DNA of 7,586 nt from Pseudomonadota bacterium (GTDB lineage: Bacteria > Pseudomonadota > Alphaproteobacteria > Acetobacterales > Acetobacteraceae): NCBI GenBank assembly GCA_021805485.1, contig JAJZFF010000470.1:1-7586 (forward strand). Reading direction: 5' to 3'. The stretch's first letter is position 1, and each line of letters starts with the position of its first letter. Below are positions 1 to 6,618 of the stretch, piece by piece. A model generated the notes under the pieces. The model was not told the DNA's origin and made no database searches. It worked only from the letters and a program-made list of their open reading frames with translations. Position numbers and translations under genes: made by a program.

Positions 1-350
1 ACCGGATAGACCACGTCGTGCGAGAAGCCGAGATTCATCACCAGGTTGCTGCCCTGGACCGAAGCGCGGAAACCGGTGCCGTTGATCTCGAGCGTCTTCG
101 CGTAGCCCTGCGACACACCCTGGACCATGTTGGCCACATTGGCGCGGGTCGTGCCCCACATCATCCGCGAGGCCGCTTCCTTGTCGCGCGGCGACACCGT
201 CAGCTTGCCGTCCTCGATCACCGTCTCGACCCGCTCGGACACGGGCATCTTCAACTCGCCCAGCTTGCCCTTGGCGGTCAGAATACCGTCGACGATGGTG
301 ATCGACACGCCCTGCGGCAGCGCGACCGGATATTTACCAACTCGTGACAT
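1..350 (-). CDS. rplF: 50S ribosomal protein L6, partial (3' end outside window)
   Basis: The N-terminal 116 codons of L6 are present and the gene runs off the left edge. L6 is a 50S protein that binds 23S rRNA near the sarcin-ricin loop and the factor-binding site. The start reads [15 protein letters not shown], the usual L6 opening, and the frame stays open to the edge; about 60 residues should be missing, since the family is near 177 aa. The ATG is preceded by a perfect GGAGG at 358-362 with 7 nt spacing, which overlaps the end of the rpsH stop region (TGAGGAGG). The gap to rpsH is 12 nt, so translation is probably coupled. Its place after rpsH is the standard spc order. Nothing in the visible part looks damaged. 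Confidence 0.97.
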   Translation of the reverse strand, partial: MSRVGKYPVALPQGVSITIVDGILTAKGKLGELKMPVSERVETVIEDGKLTVSPRDKEAASRMMWGTTRANVANMVQGVSQGYAKTLEINGTGFRASVQGSNLVMNLGFSHDVVYP

Positions 351-357
351 GATGCTG

Positions 358-362
358 CCTCC
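358..362 (-). promoter_or_regulatory. Shine-Dalgarno of rplF
   Basis: A perfect GGAGG lies 7 nt before the rplF ATG and directly follows the rpsH stop TGA. It is one of the strongest ribosome binding sites in the window and supports the chosen L6 start. Confidence 0.8.
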
Positions 363-761
363 TCAGAAGACGCGGCAGAGCACTTCGCCGCCGACATTGG
401 CGGTGCGTGCCTCGACATCGCTCATCACGCCGCGCGGGGTCGACAGGATCGACACGCCGAGACCGGCATAGACGCGCGGCAGTTCCTTGATCTTCGAATA
501 GACGCGGCGACCCGGACGGGAGACGCGGGTGATTTCCTTGATCACCGGCTCGCCCTCATTGTATTTCAGCTCGATGCGCAGCTGGGCGACGCCGGGGCGA
601 AGCTCCTCCTTCGAGAAGCCGCGGATGAAGCCTTCGCGCTTCAGCACGTCCAGCACGTTGGCGCGCAGGTTCGACGCAGGCGCGACGCACACCGCATGGC
701 GGGCGCGCTGCGCGTTGCGAATGCGGGTGAGCATGTCACCCAGGGGATCGGACATCGACAT
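363..761 (-). CDS. rpsH: 30S ribosomal protein S8
   Basis: Encodes S8 (132 aa), a primary 16S rRNA binder that organises the central domain around helix 21. In Escherichia coli it is also the translational repressor of the spc operon. The protein begins [18 protein letters not shown] and ends in the conserved block with [15 protein letters not shown] and GGEVLCRVF, so both S8 domains are complete and the length matches the family (about 130). There are two in-frame ATGs, at 761 and 755. I chose 761 because AAGGGG (769-774) sits 7 nt upstream. The gap to rpsN is 11 nt, and 12 nt separate it from rplF. Whether S8 also controls this operon cannot be read from the gene. No oddities seen. Confidence 0.98.
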   Translation of the reverse strand: MSMSDPLGDMLTRIRNAQRARHAVCVAPASNLRANVLDVLKREGFIRGFSKEELRPGVAQLRIELKYNEGEPVIKEITRVSRPGRRVYSKIKELPRVYAGLGVSILSTPRGVMSDVEARTANVGGEVLCRVF

Positions 762-768
762 GTATTAT

Positions 769-774
769 CCCCTT
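769..774 (-). promoter_or_regulatory. Shine-Dalgarno of rpsH
   Basis: AAGGGG shares its first two bases with the TAA stop of rpsN and lies 7 nt before the ATG at 761. It decides between the two nearby ATGs (761 and 755) in favour of 761. Confidence 0.7.
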
Positions 775-1078
775 ACCAGCTCGACTTGACCATGCCCGGG
801 ATCTGCCCGGCGCTCGCGAGGTCGCGCAGCGCGATGCGGCAGAGCTTGAACTTGCGATAGTTGCCGCGGGCGCGCCCGGTCAGCTCGCAGCGCAGCCGCA
901 CGCGCGTCCTCGCGCCGTTGCGCGGGAGTTGCGCGAGCTTCAGCGTCGCATCGAACCGGTCCTCAACGGGGAGGGTCCGGTCGTTCACAATCGCCTTCAG
1001 CGCAGCACGCTTCGCCGCATCACGCGCCGCCATCTTCTCGCGCCGCTTATTCCGATTGACCTGTGAGGTCTTCGCCAT
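773..1078 (-). CDS. rpsN: 30S ribosomal protein S14, zinc-free form
   Basis: Encodes S14 (101 aa), a late-assembling protein of the 30S head that lies next to S3, S10 and S19. The N-terminus is [17 protein letters not shown] and the C-terminal block contains [19 protein letters not shown] and ends GMVKSSW. The paired CxxC motifs of the zinc-binding S14 type are absent: only two widely spaced cysteines remain. This is therefore the long, zinc-independent C-minus form typical of proteobacteria. The ATG has a GGAGG at 1089-1093 with 10 nt spacing. Unlike every other gene in the window it is separated from its upstream neighbour by a long gap (77 nt) with a possible hairpin, so its translation may be less tightly coupled to rplE. 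Confidence 0.98.
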   Translation of the reverse strand: MAKTSQVNRNKRREKMAARDAAKRAALKAIVNDRTLPVEDRFDATLKLAQLPRNGARTRVRLRCELTGRARGNYRKFKLCRIALRDLASAGQIPGMVKSSW

Positions 1079-1088
1079 CGTCTTCTAT

Positions 1089-1093
1089 CCTCC
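1089..1093 (-). promoter_or_regulatory. Shine-Dalgarno of rpsN
   Basis: A perfect GGAGG lies 10 nt before the rpsN ATG and immediately follows the candidate hairpin. Confidence 0.75.
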
Positions 1094-1124
1094 GGAACCT
1101 GCCGGCACTTCCCGGCGGTTTTCC
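1094..1124 (-). promoter_or_regulatory. Candidate RNA hairpin abutting the rpsN ribosome binding site
   Basis: In the mRNA sense, AACCGCCGG (1120-1112) can pair with CCGGC-A-GGTT (1105-1096). That makes a 9-bp stem with one bulged A and a 6-nt loop. GG (1095-1094) may add two more pairs with CC across a small bulge on the other strand. The stem ends directly against the GGAGG at 1093-1089. There is no U-tract after it, so it is not an intrinsic terminator. A role in controlling rpsN translation or mRNA stability is inference. Confidence 0.45.
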
Positions 1125-1155
1125 AATAAATCCGTTTACGCGCTTGAAAATCCGC

Positions 1156-1713
1156 TCAGTTGACGAACGGAATCTCAAACCCTTTGAGCAGTGCCTTCGC
1201 CTCGGCATCGGTCGGCGCCGAGGTCACGAACACGATGTCCATGCCGCGCATGTCGTCGACCTTGTCGTATTCGATCTCGGGGAACACGATCTGCTCCTTG
1301 AGACCCATGGCGAAATTGCCGCGACCATCGAAACCCTTGCCCGAGATGCCGCGGAAATCGCGCACGCGGGGGAGTGCGATCGTCACCAGCCGGTCGAGGA
1401 ACTCAAACATCCGCGCACGGCGCAGCGTAACCTTGCAGCCGATCGGCAGACCCTTGCGGATCTTGAAGCCGGCGATCGCCTTCTTCGCCACCGTCTTGAC
1501 CGGCTTCTGGCCGGCGATCAGCGTCAGCTCGGCCACCGCGGCGTCGAGCTTCTTCTGATCCGCGGCCGCTTCGCCGACGCCCATGTTGATCACGATCTTC
1601 TCAAGCTTCGGCACCTGCATCGGGTTCGCGTAGCCGAACTCCTTCTGCAGCGCCTCGCGCACCACGGTCTCGTAGTGCTGCTGAAGCCGGGTCTTGGCAA
1701 TGGCCTCGCTCAT
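1156..1713 (-). CDS. rplE: 50S ribosomal protein L5
   Basis: Encodes L5 (185 aa), which binds 5S rRNA with L18 and places it in the central protuberance of the 50S subunit; it also touches S13 across the subunit bridge. Recognisable blocks are [14 protein letters not shown] at about residues 35-48, [20 protein letters not shown] around 79-98, and RVRDFRGI followed by FDGRGNF around 117-134. An in-frame ATG further upstream (1731) would add MVEDTA, but it lies inside rplX without a binding site. The ATG at 1713 has GAGGA (1721-1725) 7 nt upstream and gives a normal family length, so I chose it. The gap to rplX is 10 nt. The long downstream gap to rpsN is unusual for this cluster. Confidence 0.97.
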   Translation of the reverse strand: MSEAIAKTRLQQHYETVVREALQKEFGYANPMQVPKLEKIVINMGVGEAAADQKKLDAAVAELTLIAGQKPVKTVAKKAIAGFKIRKGLPIGCKVTLRRARMFEFLDRLVTIALPRVRDFRGISGKGFDGRGNFAMGLKEQIVFPEIEYDKVDDMRGMDIVFVTSAPTDAEAKALLKGFEIPFVN

Positions 1714-1720
1714 CGCTGTA

Positions 1721-1725
1721 TCCTC
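1721..1725 (-). promoter_or_regulatory. Shine-Dalgarno of rplE, overlapping the rplX stop
   Basis: GAGGA starts inside the rplX TGA stop and lies 7 nt before the ATG at 1713. It decides the L5 start against the upstream ATG at 1731. Confidence 0.7.
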
Positions 1726-2044
1726 AACCATCGATCACGGAATCGCTCTTGCGAGCGACCCGGACCTTGCGACCGTCCTCGAGAACGCGGAAGCCCACAC
1801 GGGTCGGCTTCTTCGTCTCCGGATCGATCAGTGCAATATTCGACAGATGGACCGGCATTTCCTTCTGGATGATGCCGCCCTGCTCGCCCATGCCACGAGC
1901 CTTGGTGTGGCGCTTCGCGATCGCCACGCCCGAGACCACGGCCTTCTTCTCGGCCGGCAGCACGCGCAGAACCTCGCCTTCGCGGCCCTTGCTCGCGCCG
2001 GCGATCACGACCACCCGGTCGCCCTTACGGATACGCGCGGCCAT
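1724..2044 (-). CDS. rplX: 50S ribosomal protein L24
   Basis: Encodes L24 (106 aa), an early assembly initiator that binds the 5' region of 23S rRNA and sits near the polypeptide exit. The KOW motif is clear at about residues 6-33 ([20 protein letters not shown]). It is followed by an [20 protein letters not shown] stretch typical of the C-terminal half. The length equals the family norm. The ATG lies 1 nt after the rplN stop (TAATATG), and its GGAGG is inside the last codons of rplN, so translation is probably coupled to L14. In Escherichia coli the junction after this gene carries the S8 repressor site. I do not recognise an equivalent fold here by eye. Confidence 0.98.
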   Translation of the reverse strand: MAARIRKGDRVVVIAGASKGREGEVLRVLPAEKKAVVSGVAIAKRHTKARGMGEQGGIIQKEMPVHLSNIALIDPETKKPTRVGFRVLEDGRKVRVARKSDSVIDG

Positions 2045-2045
2045 A

Positions 2046-2414
2046 TTACAGCACCTCCGGCGCCAGGCTGATAATCTTCATGAACTTGCGCGCGCGCAGT
2101 TCGCGGGTGACCGGCCCGAAGATACGGGTGCCGATCGGCTCCATCTGCTTGTTGATCAGCACGGCCGCGTTGCGGTCGAAGCGGATCACGCTGCCATCGG
2201 CGCGCCGGACCGGATAGGCGGTGCGGACGACGACGGCCTGGTGCACGTCGCCCTTCTTCACCTTGCCGCGCGGGATCGCATCCTTGATCGAGACGACGAT
2301 GACATCGCCGACCGAGGCGGTGCGGCGCTTCGAGCCGCCCAGCACCTTGATGCACTGCACCCGGCGCGCGCCCGAATTGTCGGCGACGTCGAGATTGGAT
2401 TCAACGATGATCAT
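2046..2414 (-). CDS. rplN: 50S ribosomal protein L14
   Basis: Encodes L14 (122 aa), one of the most conserved 50S proteins. It binds 23S rRNA, contacts L19 and forms part of intersubunit bridges; it is also the docking site of the silencing factor RsfS. The diagnostic signature is plain: [20 protein letters not shown] near the start, then [24 protein letters not shown] and the end [12 protein letters not shown]. Length is as expected. The start sits 1 nt after the rpsQ stop (TGAGATG), with GGGAG embedded in the last rpsQ codons. In Escherichia coli this is the first gene of the separate spc operon. Here there is no room for a promoter or terminator, so it is probably co-transcribed with the S10 genes. 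Confidence 0.99.
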   Translation of the reverse strand: MIIVESNLDVADNSGARRVQCIKVLGGSKRRTASVGDVIVVSIKDAIPRGKVKKGDVHQAVVVRTAYPVRRADGSVIRFDRNAAVLINKQMEPIGTRIFGPVTRELRARKFMKIISLAPEVL

Positions 2415-2415
2415 C

Positions 2416-2694
2416 TCACGCTCCCTGGGCTTCGGCCGCGGCCGCAGCCCCGACCGGCTCGCCGTTGCGGGCGGTCACGAGCCAGGCCTTGCGCTTGCTG
2501 ATCGGCGGGCACTCCTCGATCCGCACCAGATCGCCCATCGCGCAGACATTGCCTTCGTCATGCGCCGCGTATTTTTTCGAGCGGCGGATGAATTTCTTGT
2601 AAAGCGGATGCATGACGCGACGCTCGACAAGCACCGTGACGGTCTTGTCCATCTTGTCGCTCACGACCCGTCCGGTCAGGACGCGCTTCGGCAT
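2416..2694 (-). CDS. rpsQ: 30S ribosomal protein S17
   Basis: Encodes S17 (92 aa), a primary 16S rRNA binding protein of the 30S body with an OB-fold. The N-terminus [20 protein letters not shown] and the middle [20 protein letters not shown] are classic S17. [18 protein letters not shown] completes the fold by about residue 71. The last 12 residues or so form an alanine-rich tail ([11 protein letters not shown]) not found in the 84-residue Escherichia coli protein, though such tails vary among alphaproteobacteria. The gap to rpmC is 13 nt and the stop of rpmC is part of the sequence TGAGGGG that can serve as ribosome binding site. The tail codons also carry the binding site of rplN. Confidence 0.98.
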   Translation of the reverse strand: MPKRVLTGRVVSDKMDKTVTVLVERRVMHPLYKKFIRRSKKYAAHDEGNVCAMGDLVRIEECPPISKRKAWLVTARNGEPVGAAAAAEAQGA

Positions 2695-2707
2695 AACTCT
2701 AAACCCC

Positions 2708-2914
2708 TCAAGCCTTGGCCGCGGCGCGGGCGCGCTCGGCCTGAATCGTCTTCACACGTGCCACGTCCCGACGCGCCTTGCGGATCTGGCTGGTGTTCTC
2801 CTGCTGGCCGGTGGCCCGCTGGAACCGCAGATTGAGCTGCTCGCGCTTCAGTTCGAGCAGCATGTCGTTCAGTTCGTCCGGCGTCTTGGTCCGGATGTCG
2901 GTCGCCTTCGTCAT
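2708..2914 (-). CDS. rpmC: 50S ribosomal protein L29
   Basis: Encodes L29 (68 aa), a small helical-hairpin protein at the polypeptide exit that, with L23, forms the docking platform for trigger factor and SRP. The sequence shows two long helices. The first contains [23 protein letters not shown], with the usual LRFQ and ATGQ turn; the second contains [14 protein letters not shown]. Length is normal (63-70). The ATG is 1 nt after the rplP stop (TGAGATG), and a strong GGGGAGG lies inside the final rplP codons, 6 nt upstream, which points to tight coupling with L16. Confidence 0.98.
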   Translation of the reverse strand: MTKATDIRTKTPDELNDMLLELKREQLNLRFQRATGQQENTSQIRKARRDVARVKTIQAERARAAAKA

Positions 2915-2915
2915 C

Positions 2916-3332
2916 TCAGGCCTCCCCGATACGGGTGACGATCTTGGTCTTGATCGGCAGCTTCGCGGCGCCGAGCTTCAACGCCTCGCGCGCGATGCCT
3001 TCGGCAACACCGTCGATCTCGAACATGATGCGGCCCGGCTGGACACGCGCCACCCAGTATTCCGGGGCGCCCTTGCCGGAACCCATGCGGACTTCGGCCG
3101 GCTTGGTCGAGACCGGCAGGTCCGGGAAGATGCGGATCCACACGCGGCCGGCGCGCTTCATCTGGCGCGTGATGGCCCGGCGTGCGGATTCGATCTGACG
3201 CGCGGTAATCCGCTCCGGCTGCAGCGCCTTGAGGCCGAACTGGCCGAAATTGAGCTGCGTGTTCCCCTTGGCGGTGCCGTGGATGCGGCCCTTGTGCGCC
3301 TTGCGGAATTTCGTTCGCTTCGGTGACAACAT
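2916..3332 (-). CDS. rplP: 50S ribosomal protein L16
   Basis: Encodes L16 (138 aa), a late-assembling protein at the base of the central protuberance that helps position tRNA in the A site. It begins [19 protein letters not shown] and holds [17 protein letters not shown] around residues 40-56. The RMGSGKG loop follows at about 82-88. Arg82 of the AEVRMG motif aligns with Escherichia coli Arg81, which is hydroxylated by RoxA/YcfD; whether this organism has such an enzyme is not visible. A GGAG lies 8 nt before the ATG in the 15-nt gap after rpsC. The last codons contain the strong binding site of rpmC. Length and motifs are normal. Confidence 0.98.
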   Translation of the reverse strand: MLSPKRTKFRKAHKGRIHGTAKGNTQLNFGQFGLKALQPERITARQIESARRAITRQMKRAGRVWIRIFPDLPVSTKPAEVRMGSGKGAPEYWVARVQPGRIMFEIDGVAEGIAREALKLGAAKLPIKTKIVTRIGEA

Positions 3333-3347
3333 TTTATCTGCTCCGGC

Positions 3348-4025
3348 TCAGCGCTGCGGCGCCTGTTCGGCGGCGCGGCGGTCCTGCGCCATCGGGTCGT
3401 GAGCCATGATCTCGCCCTTGAAGATCCAGACCTTCACGCCGCAGGTGCCATAAGTGGTCTTCGCGGTGGCGACGCCGAAATCGATGTCGGCGCGCAGCGT
3501 GTGCAGCGGCACACGCCCTTCGCGATACCATTCCATACGCGCGATCTCGGCCCCGCCGAGACGACCGCCGCAGTTGATCCGGATGCCCTGGGCGCCGAGG
3601 CGCATCGCCGACTGAACCGCGCGCTTCATGGCGCGGCGGAAGGCGACGCGGCGTTCGAGCTGCTGGGCGATGTTCTGGGCGACCAGCGCGGCGTCGATCT
3701 CGGGCTTGCGGATCTCGACGATGTTCAGCGACACGTCTGCCTTCGCCATCGAGGAAAGCTCTTTCTTGAGCACATCGATGTCCTGGCCCTTCTTGCCGAT
3801 GACCACGCCGGGACGCGCGGCATAGATCGTCACGCGCGGCTTCTTCGCCGGGCGCTCGATCAACACCTTGGAGACGCCGGCGCCGGACAGGCGACCGAGA
3901 AGGTGTTCGCGCAGCTTGAGGTCGTCATGCAGCAGCGACGCATAATCGGCGCCTGCGAACCAGCGGCTGTCCCAGGTGCGGTTGATGCCGAGCCGCAGCC
4001 CGATCGGATTGACTTTGTGACCCAT
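3348..4025 (-). CDS. rpsC: 30S ribosomal protein S3
   Basis: Encodes S3 (225 aa), which sits at the mRNA entry channel of the 30S head and contributes to mRNA helicase activity with S4 and S5. It begins [21 protein letters not shown] type II KH domain carries the GxxG loop as GKKG at residues 77-80. The C-terminal S3 domain follows with [17 protein letters not shown] and a block ending WIFKGEI. The length is close to the 233 of Escherichia coli, with a short hydrophilic tail. The ATG shares one base with the rplV stop (TAATG), and AAGGGG (4036-4041) inside the rplV tail can act as its binding site, so re-initiation after L22 is likely. Confidence 0.98.
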   Translation of the reverse strand: MGHKVNPIGLRLGINRTWDSRWFAGADYASLLHDDLKLREHLLGRLSGAGVSKVLIERPAKKPRVTIYAARPGVVIGKKGQDIDVLKKELSSMAKADVSLNIVEIRKPEIDAALVAQNIAQQLERRVAFRRAMKRAVQSAMRLGAQGIRINCGGRLGGAEIARMEWYREGRVPLHTLRADIDFGVATAKTTYGTCGVKVWIFKGEIMAHDPMAQDRRAAEQAPQR

Positions 4026-4486
4026 TACGCAGGCACCCCTTCATTCGCCGCCGGGCTGGCACTTGCCGCCGGCTTGGCCCCCGCGCGCCGGGCGCGGCGG
4101 TCGGCCTTGGTCTCGATGTCGCGCTCGGCCACGACGATGCGCAGATGGCTGAACCACTTCTCGACCCGCGCCGCGCGGCCGCGGCCGCGGGCATGGAAGC
4201 GGCGCATCACGATCGAGCGGCCGACATCGGCGGTGGTGACGACCAGACGGTCGACATCCAGCTGATGGTTGTTCTCGGCGTTGGCGATCGCCGATTCCAG
4301 CGCCTTCTTCACGTCCTTCGCAATACGGCGCTTGCTGAACGTGAGATCGGCCACCGCCTTGCCCGCCGGCTGATTGCGGATCGACGCGGCGACGACATTG
4401 AGCTTGCGCGGGCTGCAGCGCAGGTTGCGCAGAACGGCCTCGGCCTCGGAGTCCGCCAACGTGCGCGGATGATTCGGTTTGCTCAT
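4025..4486 (-). CDS. rplV: 50S ribosomal protein L22 with long C-terminal tail
   Basis: Encodes L22 (153 aa), which contacts all domains of 23S rRNA and lines the exit tunnel with an extended beta-hairpin. The globular part includes [18 protein letters not shown] at about residues 20-37. The tunnel hairpin covers about 87-108 ([13 protein letters not shown]). After the final strand ([10 protein letters not shown], about 114-123) comes a tail of roughly 30 residues, first basic ([14 protein letters not shown]) then Ala/Pro/Ser-rich. With a short N-terminal extension this makes the protein about 40 residues longer than Escherichia coli L22 (110). The ATG at 4486 lies 1 nt after the rpsS stop with GAGG 5 nt upstream. 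An in-frame ATG at 4567 lies inside rpsS and yields a non-L22 leader, so it was not used. Confidence 0.97.
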   Translation of the reverse strand: MSKPNHPRTLADSEAEAVLRNLRCSPRKLNVVAASIRNQPAGKAVADLTFSKRRIAKDVKKALESAIANAENNHQLDVDRLVVTTADVGRSIVMRRFHARGRGRAARVEKWFSHLRIVVAERDIETKADRRARRAGAKPAASASPAANEGVPA

Positions 4487-4487
4487 G

Positions 4488-4766
4488 TCAGCCTCGCTTC
4501 GCCTTCTTGTCGGCCGCGTGGCCGGTGAACGTGCGGGTCGGTGAGAACTCGCCGAACTTGTGGCCAACCATGTTCTCGGTCACCTGCACCGGCAGGAACT
4601 TCCGGCCATTGTAGACGCCGAAGGTGAGCCCGACGAACTGCGGCAGGATGGTCGAACGGCGCGACCAGATCTTGATGATCTCGTTGCGGCCCGATGCGCG
4701 CGAAGCCTCGGCCTTGTTCAGCATGTACCCGTCGATGAACGGGCCCTTCCAGACGGAACGTGTCAT
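4488..4766 (-). CDS. rpsS: 30S ribosomal protein S19
   Basis: Encodes S19 (92 aa), a 30S head protein that binds 16S rRNA with S13 near the A and P sites. It reads [16 protein letters not shown] at the start, has [16 protein letters not shown] in the middle and [14 protein letters not shown] near the end, all standard S19 blocks. The frame stays open upstream to another ATG at 4862, but those codons translate the end of rplB out of frame; the ATG at 4766 gives exactly the family length. AAGGG (4776-4780) lies 9 nt upstream, inside rplB. The gap to rplB is 5 nt and to rplV 1 nt. Confidence 0.98.
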   Translation of the reverse strand: MTRSVWKGPFIDGYMLNKAEASRASGRNEIIKIWSRRSTILPQFVGLTFGVYNGRKFLPVQVTENMVGHKFGEFSPTRTFTGHAADKKAKRG

Positions 4767-4771
4767 CTCGA

Positions 4772-5605
4772 TCAGCCCTTCCCGACCTTGCGACGGCGGA
4801 TGATGAGGCCGTCTGTCCGCTTGTTCGAACGCGTCTTCGCACCCTTGGTCGGCTTGCCCCACGGCGTGACCGGGTTGCGGCCGCCGGAGGTGCGACCCTC
4901 GCCGCCACCCAGCGGATGGTCGACCGGGTTCATCGCGACACCACGGTTGTGCGGGCGCCGGCCCAGCCAGCGCTTGCGACCCGCCTTGCCGAGCTGCTGG
5001 TTGGAGTGATCAGGGTTGGAGACCGCGCCGATCGACGCCATGCACTCGCCGCGGATGAGGCGAAGCTCGCCGGACATCAGCTTCACCTGGGCATAGCCCT
5101 GGTCCTTGCCGACCAGCTGGGCGAAGGTGCCGGCCGAACGCGCCAGCTTGCCGCCGCCGCCGGCCTTAAGCTCGATATTGTGGATGATCGTCCCGACCGG
5201 AATCGCCGACAGCGGCATCGCGTTGCCGGGCTTCACGTCCACCTTGACGCCTGCCACGACCTGGTCGCCCACCTTGAGACGCTGCGGCGCCAGGATGTAG
5301 GCCAGTTCGCCATCCTCGTATTTCACGAGGGCAAGGAAAGCCGAGCGATTCGGGTCGTATTCGAGGCGCTCGACCGTCGCCGCCACGTCATACTTGCGGC
5401 GCTTGAAGTCGACGACGCGATAGGCGCGCTTGTGTCCGCCACCACGGAACCGGACCGTGGTGCGGCCATGGTTGTTGCGCCCGCCGGAGCTGCTCAGCCC
5501 CTCGGTCAGGCCCTTGACCGGCTTGCCCTTCCAGAGCTCGGACCGATCCACCAGCACGGTGCCGCGAAGGCTCGCCGTGACCGGTTTAAAATGCTTGAGT
5601 GCCAT
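4772..5605 (-). CDS. rplB: 50S ribosomal protein L2
   Basis: Encodes L2 (277 aa), a primary 23S rRNA binder needed for subunit association and close to the peptidyl transferase centre. The order of blocks is normal: [22 protein letters not shown] around residues 42-63, [12 protein letters not shown] about 135-146, [12 protein letters not shown] about 177-188, and the C-terminal loop [11 protein letters not shown] with [11 protein letters not shown] at about 220-243. Two positions in this loop are unusual: Leu232 (CTG) where Escherichia coli has the second His of HPHGGG, and Asn244 before PVTPWG where His is common. The functional His equivalent to E. coli His229 is kept (His230). The ATG follows the rplW TAA by 14 nt, with GAG about 8 nt upstream. 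Confidence 0.98.
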   Translation of the reverse strand: MALKHFKPVTASLRGTVLVDRSELWKGKPVKGLTEGLSSSGGRNNHGRTTVRFRGGGHKRAYRVVDFKRRKYDVAATVERLEYDPNRSAFLALVKYEDGELAYILAPQRLKVGDQVVAGVKVDVKPGNAMPLSAIPVGTIIHNIELKAGGGGKLARSAGTFAQLVGKDQGYAQVKLMSGELRLIRGECMASIGAVSNPDHSNQQLGKAGRKRWLGRRPHNRGVAMNPVDHPLGGGEGRTSGGRNPVTPWGKPTKGAKTRSNKRTDGLIIRRRKVGKG

Positions 5606-5619
5606 GTTTCAGTCTCGCC

Positions 5620-5961
5620 TTACGCCAGCCGCGTCGTGAAATCGATCGACTGACCCTCGGCCAGCGTCACGAACGCCTTCTTGAAGTCCGAACGACGGCC
5701 CGGACGGCCCTTGAAGCGCTTGCTCTTGCCCTTCTGGACGAGGGTGTTCACGCTCAGCACCTTCACGCCGAACAGGGTTTCGACCGCCGCCTTGATGCCC
5801 GGCTTGGTCGCATCGAGCGACACCTTGAAGCCGACCTGGTTCATCTCCGACAGGGCGGTCGCCTTCTCGGTGATCAGCGGGCCGCGGATGATGTCGAACA
5901 TCGCCTCGCGCGACAGCACCGGCTTCTTCGGCGCCGCCTTGTTTTCAGCGGTATCGCTCAT
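5620..5961 (-). CDS. rplW: 50S ribosomal protein L23
   Basis: Encodes L23 (113 aa), the exit-site protein that docks trigger factor and SRP. The fold begins with [15 protein letters not shown] at about residues 23-37. Glu32 in the ITEK motif aligns with Escherichia coli Glu18, the trigger-factor contact. [19 protein letters not shown] and VNTLVQKGK follow, then the [15 protein letters not shown] strand. A polar N-terminal extension of roughly 14 residues, with APKKPV, precedes the fold compared with the E. coli protein (100 aa). The start overlaps the rplD stop by 4 nt (ATGA), and GAGGAG (5970-5975) in the last rplD codons lies 8 nt upstream, so translation is coupled to L4. Confidence 0.98.
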   Translation of the reverse strand: MSDTAENKAAPKKPVLSREAMFDIIRGPLITEKATALSEMNQVGFKVSLDATKPGIKAAVETLFGVKVLSVNTLVQKGKSKRFKGRPGRRSDFKKAFVTLAEGQSIDFTTRLA

Positions 5962-6608
5962 GCCGCGATCTCCTCGTTGGCGCCGGCCTTGATGCCGTCA
6001 AGACGCAGCTTCAGTCCCTCGAGCCCGGCGGCGGTGATCGCCAGCGTGTCGTGCTGAAGGATGTCGTAGACATTGGCGCCGACGACGGGCAGCACGTCGA
6101 TCCCGATCAGATTGCGGCTGGCGCGGGCGAACCCTTCGTCGACCACCGCATCGACCACCAGGGTGCGGCCCCAGCCGAGCTTCTTGAGCTTCACGTTCAG
6201 CTCGCTCGTCTTCGAGACGCCGGCGACCGTGTCGAGCACGACCAGCTTGCCCTCGGCCAGCTTCTGCGACAGCGCCGAGATCAGACCGAGACGACGGACC
6301 TTCTTGTTCAGCGAATAGCCATGGTCGCGCACGACCGGGCCATGCACGGCACCGCCGGTGCGGAACTGCGGCGCACGCAGCGAACCCTGTCGCGCGTTGC
6401 CGGTGCCCTTCTGGCGATACGGCTTCTTGGTCGTGCCGCTGACCTCGCCCATGCCCTTCACCTTGTGGGTGCCGGCACGGCGCTTCGCCAGCTGCCAATG
6501 CACAACGCGGGCCATGATGTCGGCGCGCGGCGTTGCGGCGAAATATTCCTCGGGCAGTTCGGCCTTGCCGGCCGAGCCGGCATCGAGGGTTGAAATGTCA
6601 ATCTGCAT
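5958..6608 (-). CDS. rplD: 50S ribosomal protein L4
   Basis: Encodes L4 (216 aa), which binds 23S rRNA domain I and sends an extended loop into the exit tunnel. In Escherichia coli it also represses its own S10 operon by transcription attenuation and translation block. The loop is clear at about residues 43-95, with [20 protein letters not shown] and the GGAVHGP stretch. The C-terminal half carries [17 protein letters not shown] and ends in a Rossmann-like region. GAGGAGAG (6613-6620), which begins in the rplC stop codon, is a strong binding site 4 nt before the ATG. The operon leader where L4 control would act lies upstream of rpsJ, outside the window. Confidence 0.98.
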   Translation of the reverse strand: MQIDISTLDAGSAGKAELPEEYFAATPRADIMARVVHWQLAKRRAGTHKVKGMGEVSGTTKKPYRQKGTGNARQGSLRAPQFRTGGAVHGPVVRDHGYSLNKKVRRLGLISALSQKLAEGKLVVLDTVAGVSKTSELNVKLKKLGWGRTLVVDAVVDEGFARASRNLIGIDVLPVVGANVYDILQHDTLAITAAGLEGLKLRLDGIKAGANEEIAA

Positions 6609-6618
6609 GTCGCTCTCC

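Larger units (their letters stand above)
1079..1155 (-). other. rplE-rpsN intergenic leader, the only long gap in the window
   Basis: This 77-nt spacer is visibly more AT-rich in its first half than the genes around it. It holds the rpsN ribosome binding site and an inverted repeat. I see no convincing promoter hexamers and no small ORF with a binding site. The other fifteen junctions range from a 4-nt overlap to 15 nt, so this gap stands out. It may be a regulatory leader or simply tolerated spacer. Confidence 0.7.

Noticed and set aside
1094..1124. The rplE-rpsN hairpin as an intrinsic terminator.
   Set aside because: No U-run follows it in the transcript direction; instead the rpsN binding site and gene follow at once.
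1156..1731. L5 starting at the ATG at 1731.
   Set aside because: No ribosome binding site precedes it and it would overlap rplX; the ATG at 1713 has GAGGA at proper distance.
1063..1872. A 269-codon plus-strand open frame spanning rplE and parts of its neighbours.
   Set aside because: It runs antisense through three genuine genes and the rplE-rpsN gap, and its translation is low-complexity. It is a composition artefact.
4173..4190. A GC-only self-complementary stretch with two overlapping GCGGCCGC words and a perfect 12-bp palindrome (4179-4190).
   Set aside because: It falls in the codons for the Arg/Gly/Ala tunnel loop of L22, whose composition explains it. It could form RNA structure but nothing indicates a regulatory site.
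3399..4265. A 288-codon plus-strand open frame opposite rpsC and rplV.
   Set aside because: Same reason: its reading frame mirrors the third-position G/C bias of S3 and L22, and it crosses two real gene boundaries without a ribosome binding site of its own.
4025..4567. A longer L22 starting at 4567 inside rpsS.
   Set aside because: The 27 extra residues are an out-of-frame reading of rpsS; the ATG at 4486 has GAGG 5 nt upstream and the 1-nt gap seen at other junctions here.
4488..4862. A longer S19 starting 32 codons upstream.
   Set aside because: The extra residues are an out-of-frame reading of the rplB end and resemble no S19; the ATG at 4766 gives the exact family length and start [10 protein letters not shown].
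4760..5653. A 297-codon open frame on the plus strand opposite rplB.
   Set aside because: It is the antisense shadow of a GC-rich, strongly codon-biased gene. The product is low-complexity (rich in Arg, Ala, His, Asp, Leu) and resembles no family I know, while the minus strand encodes an unmistakable L2.
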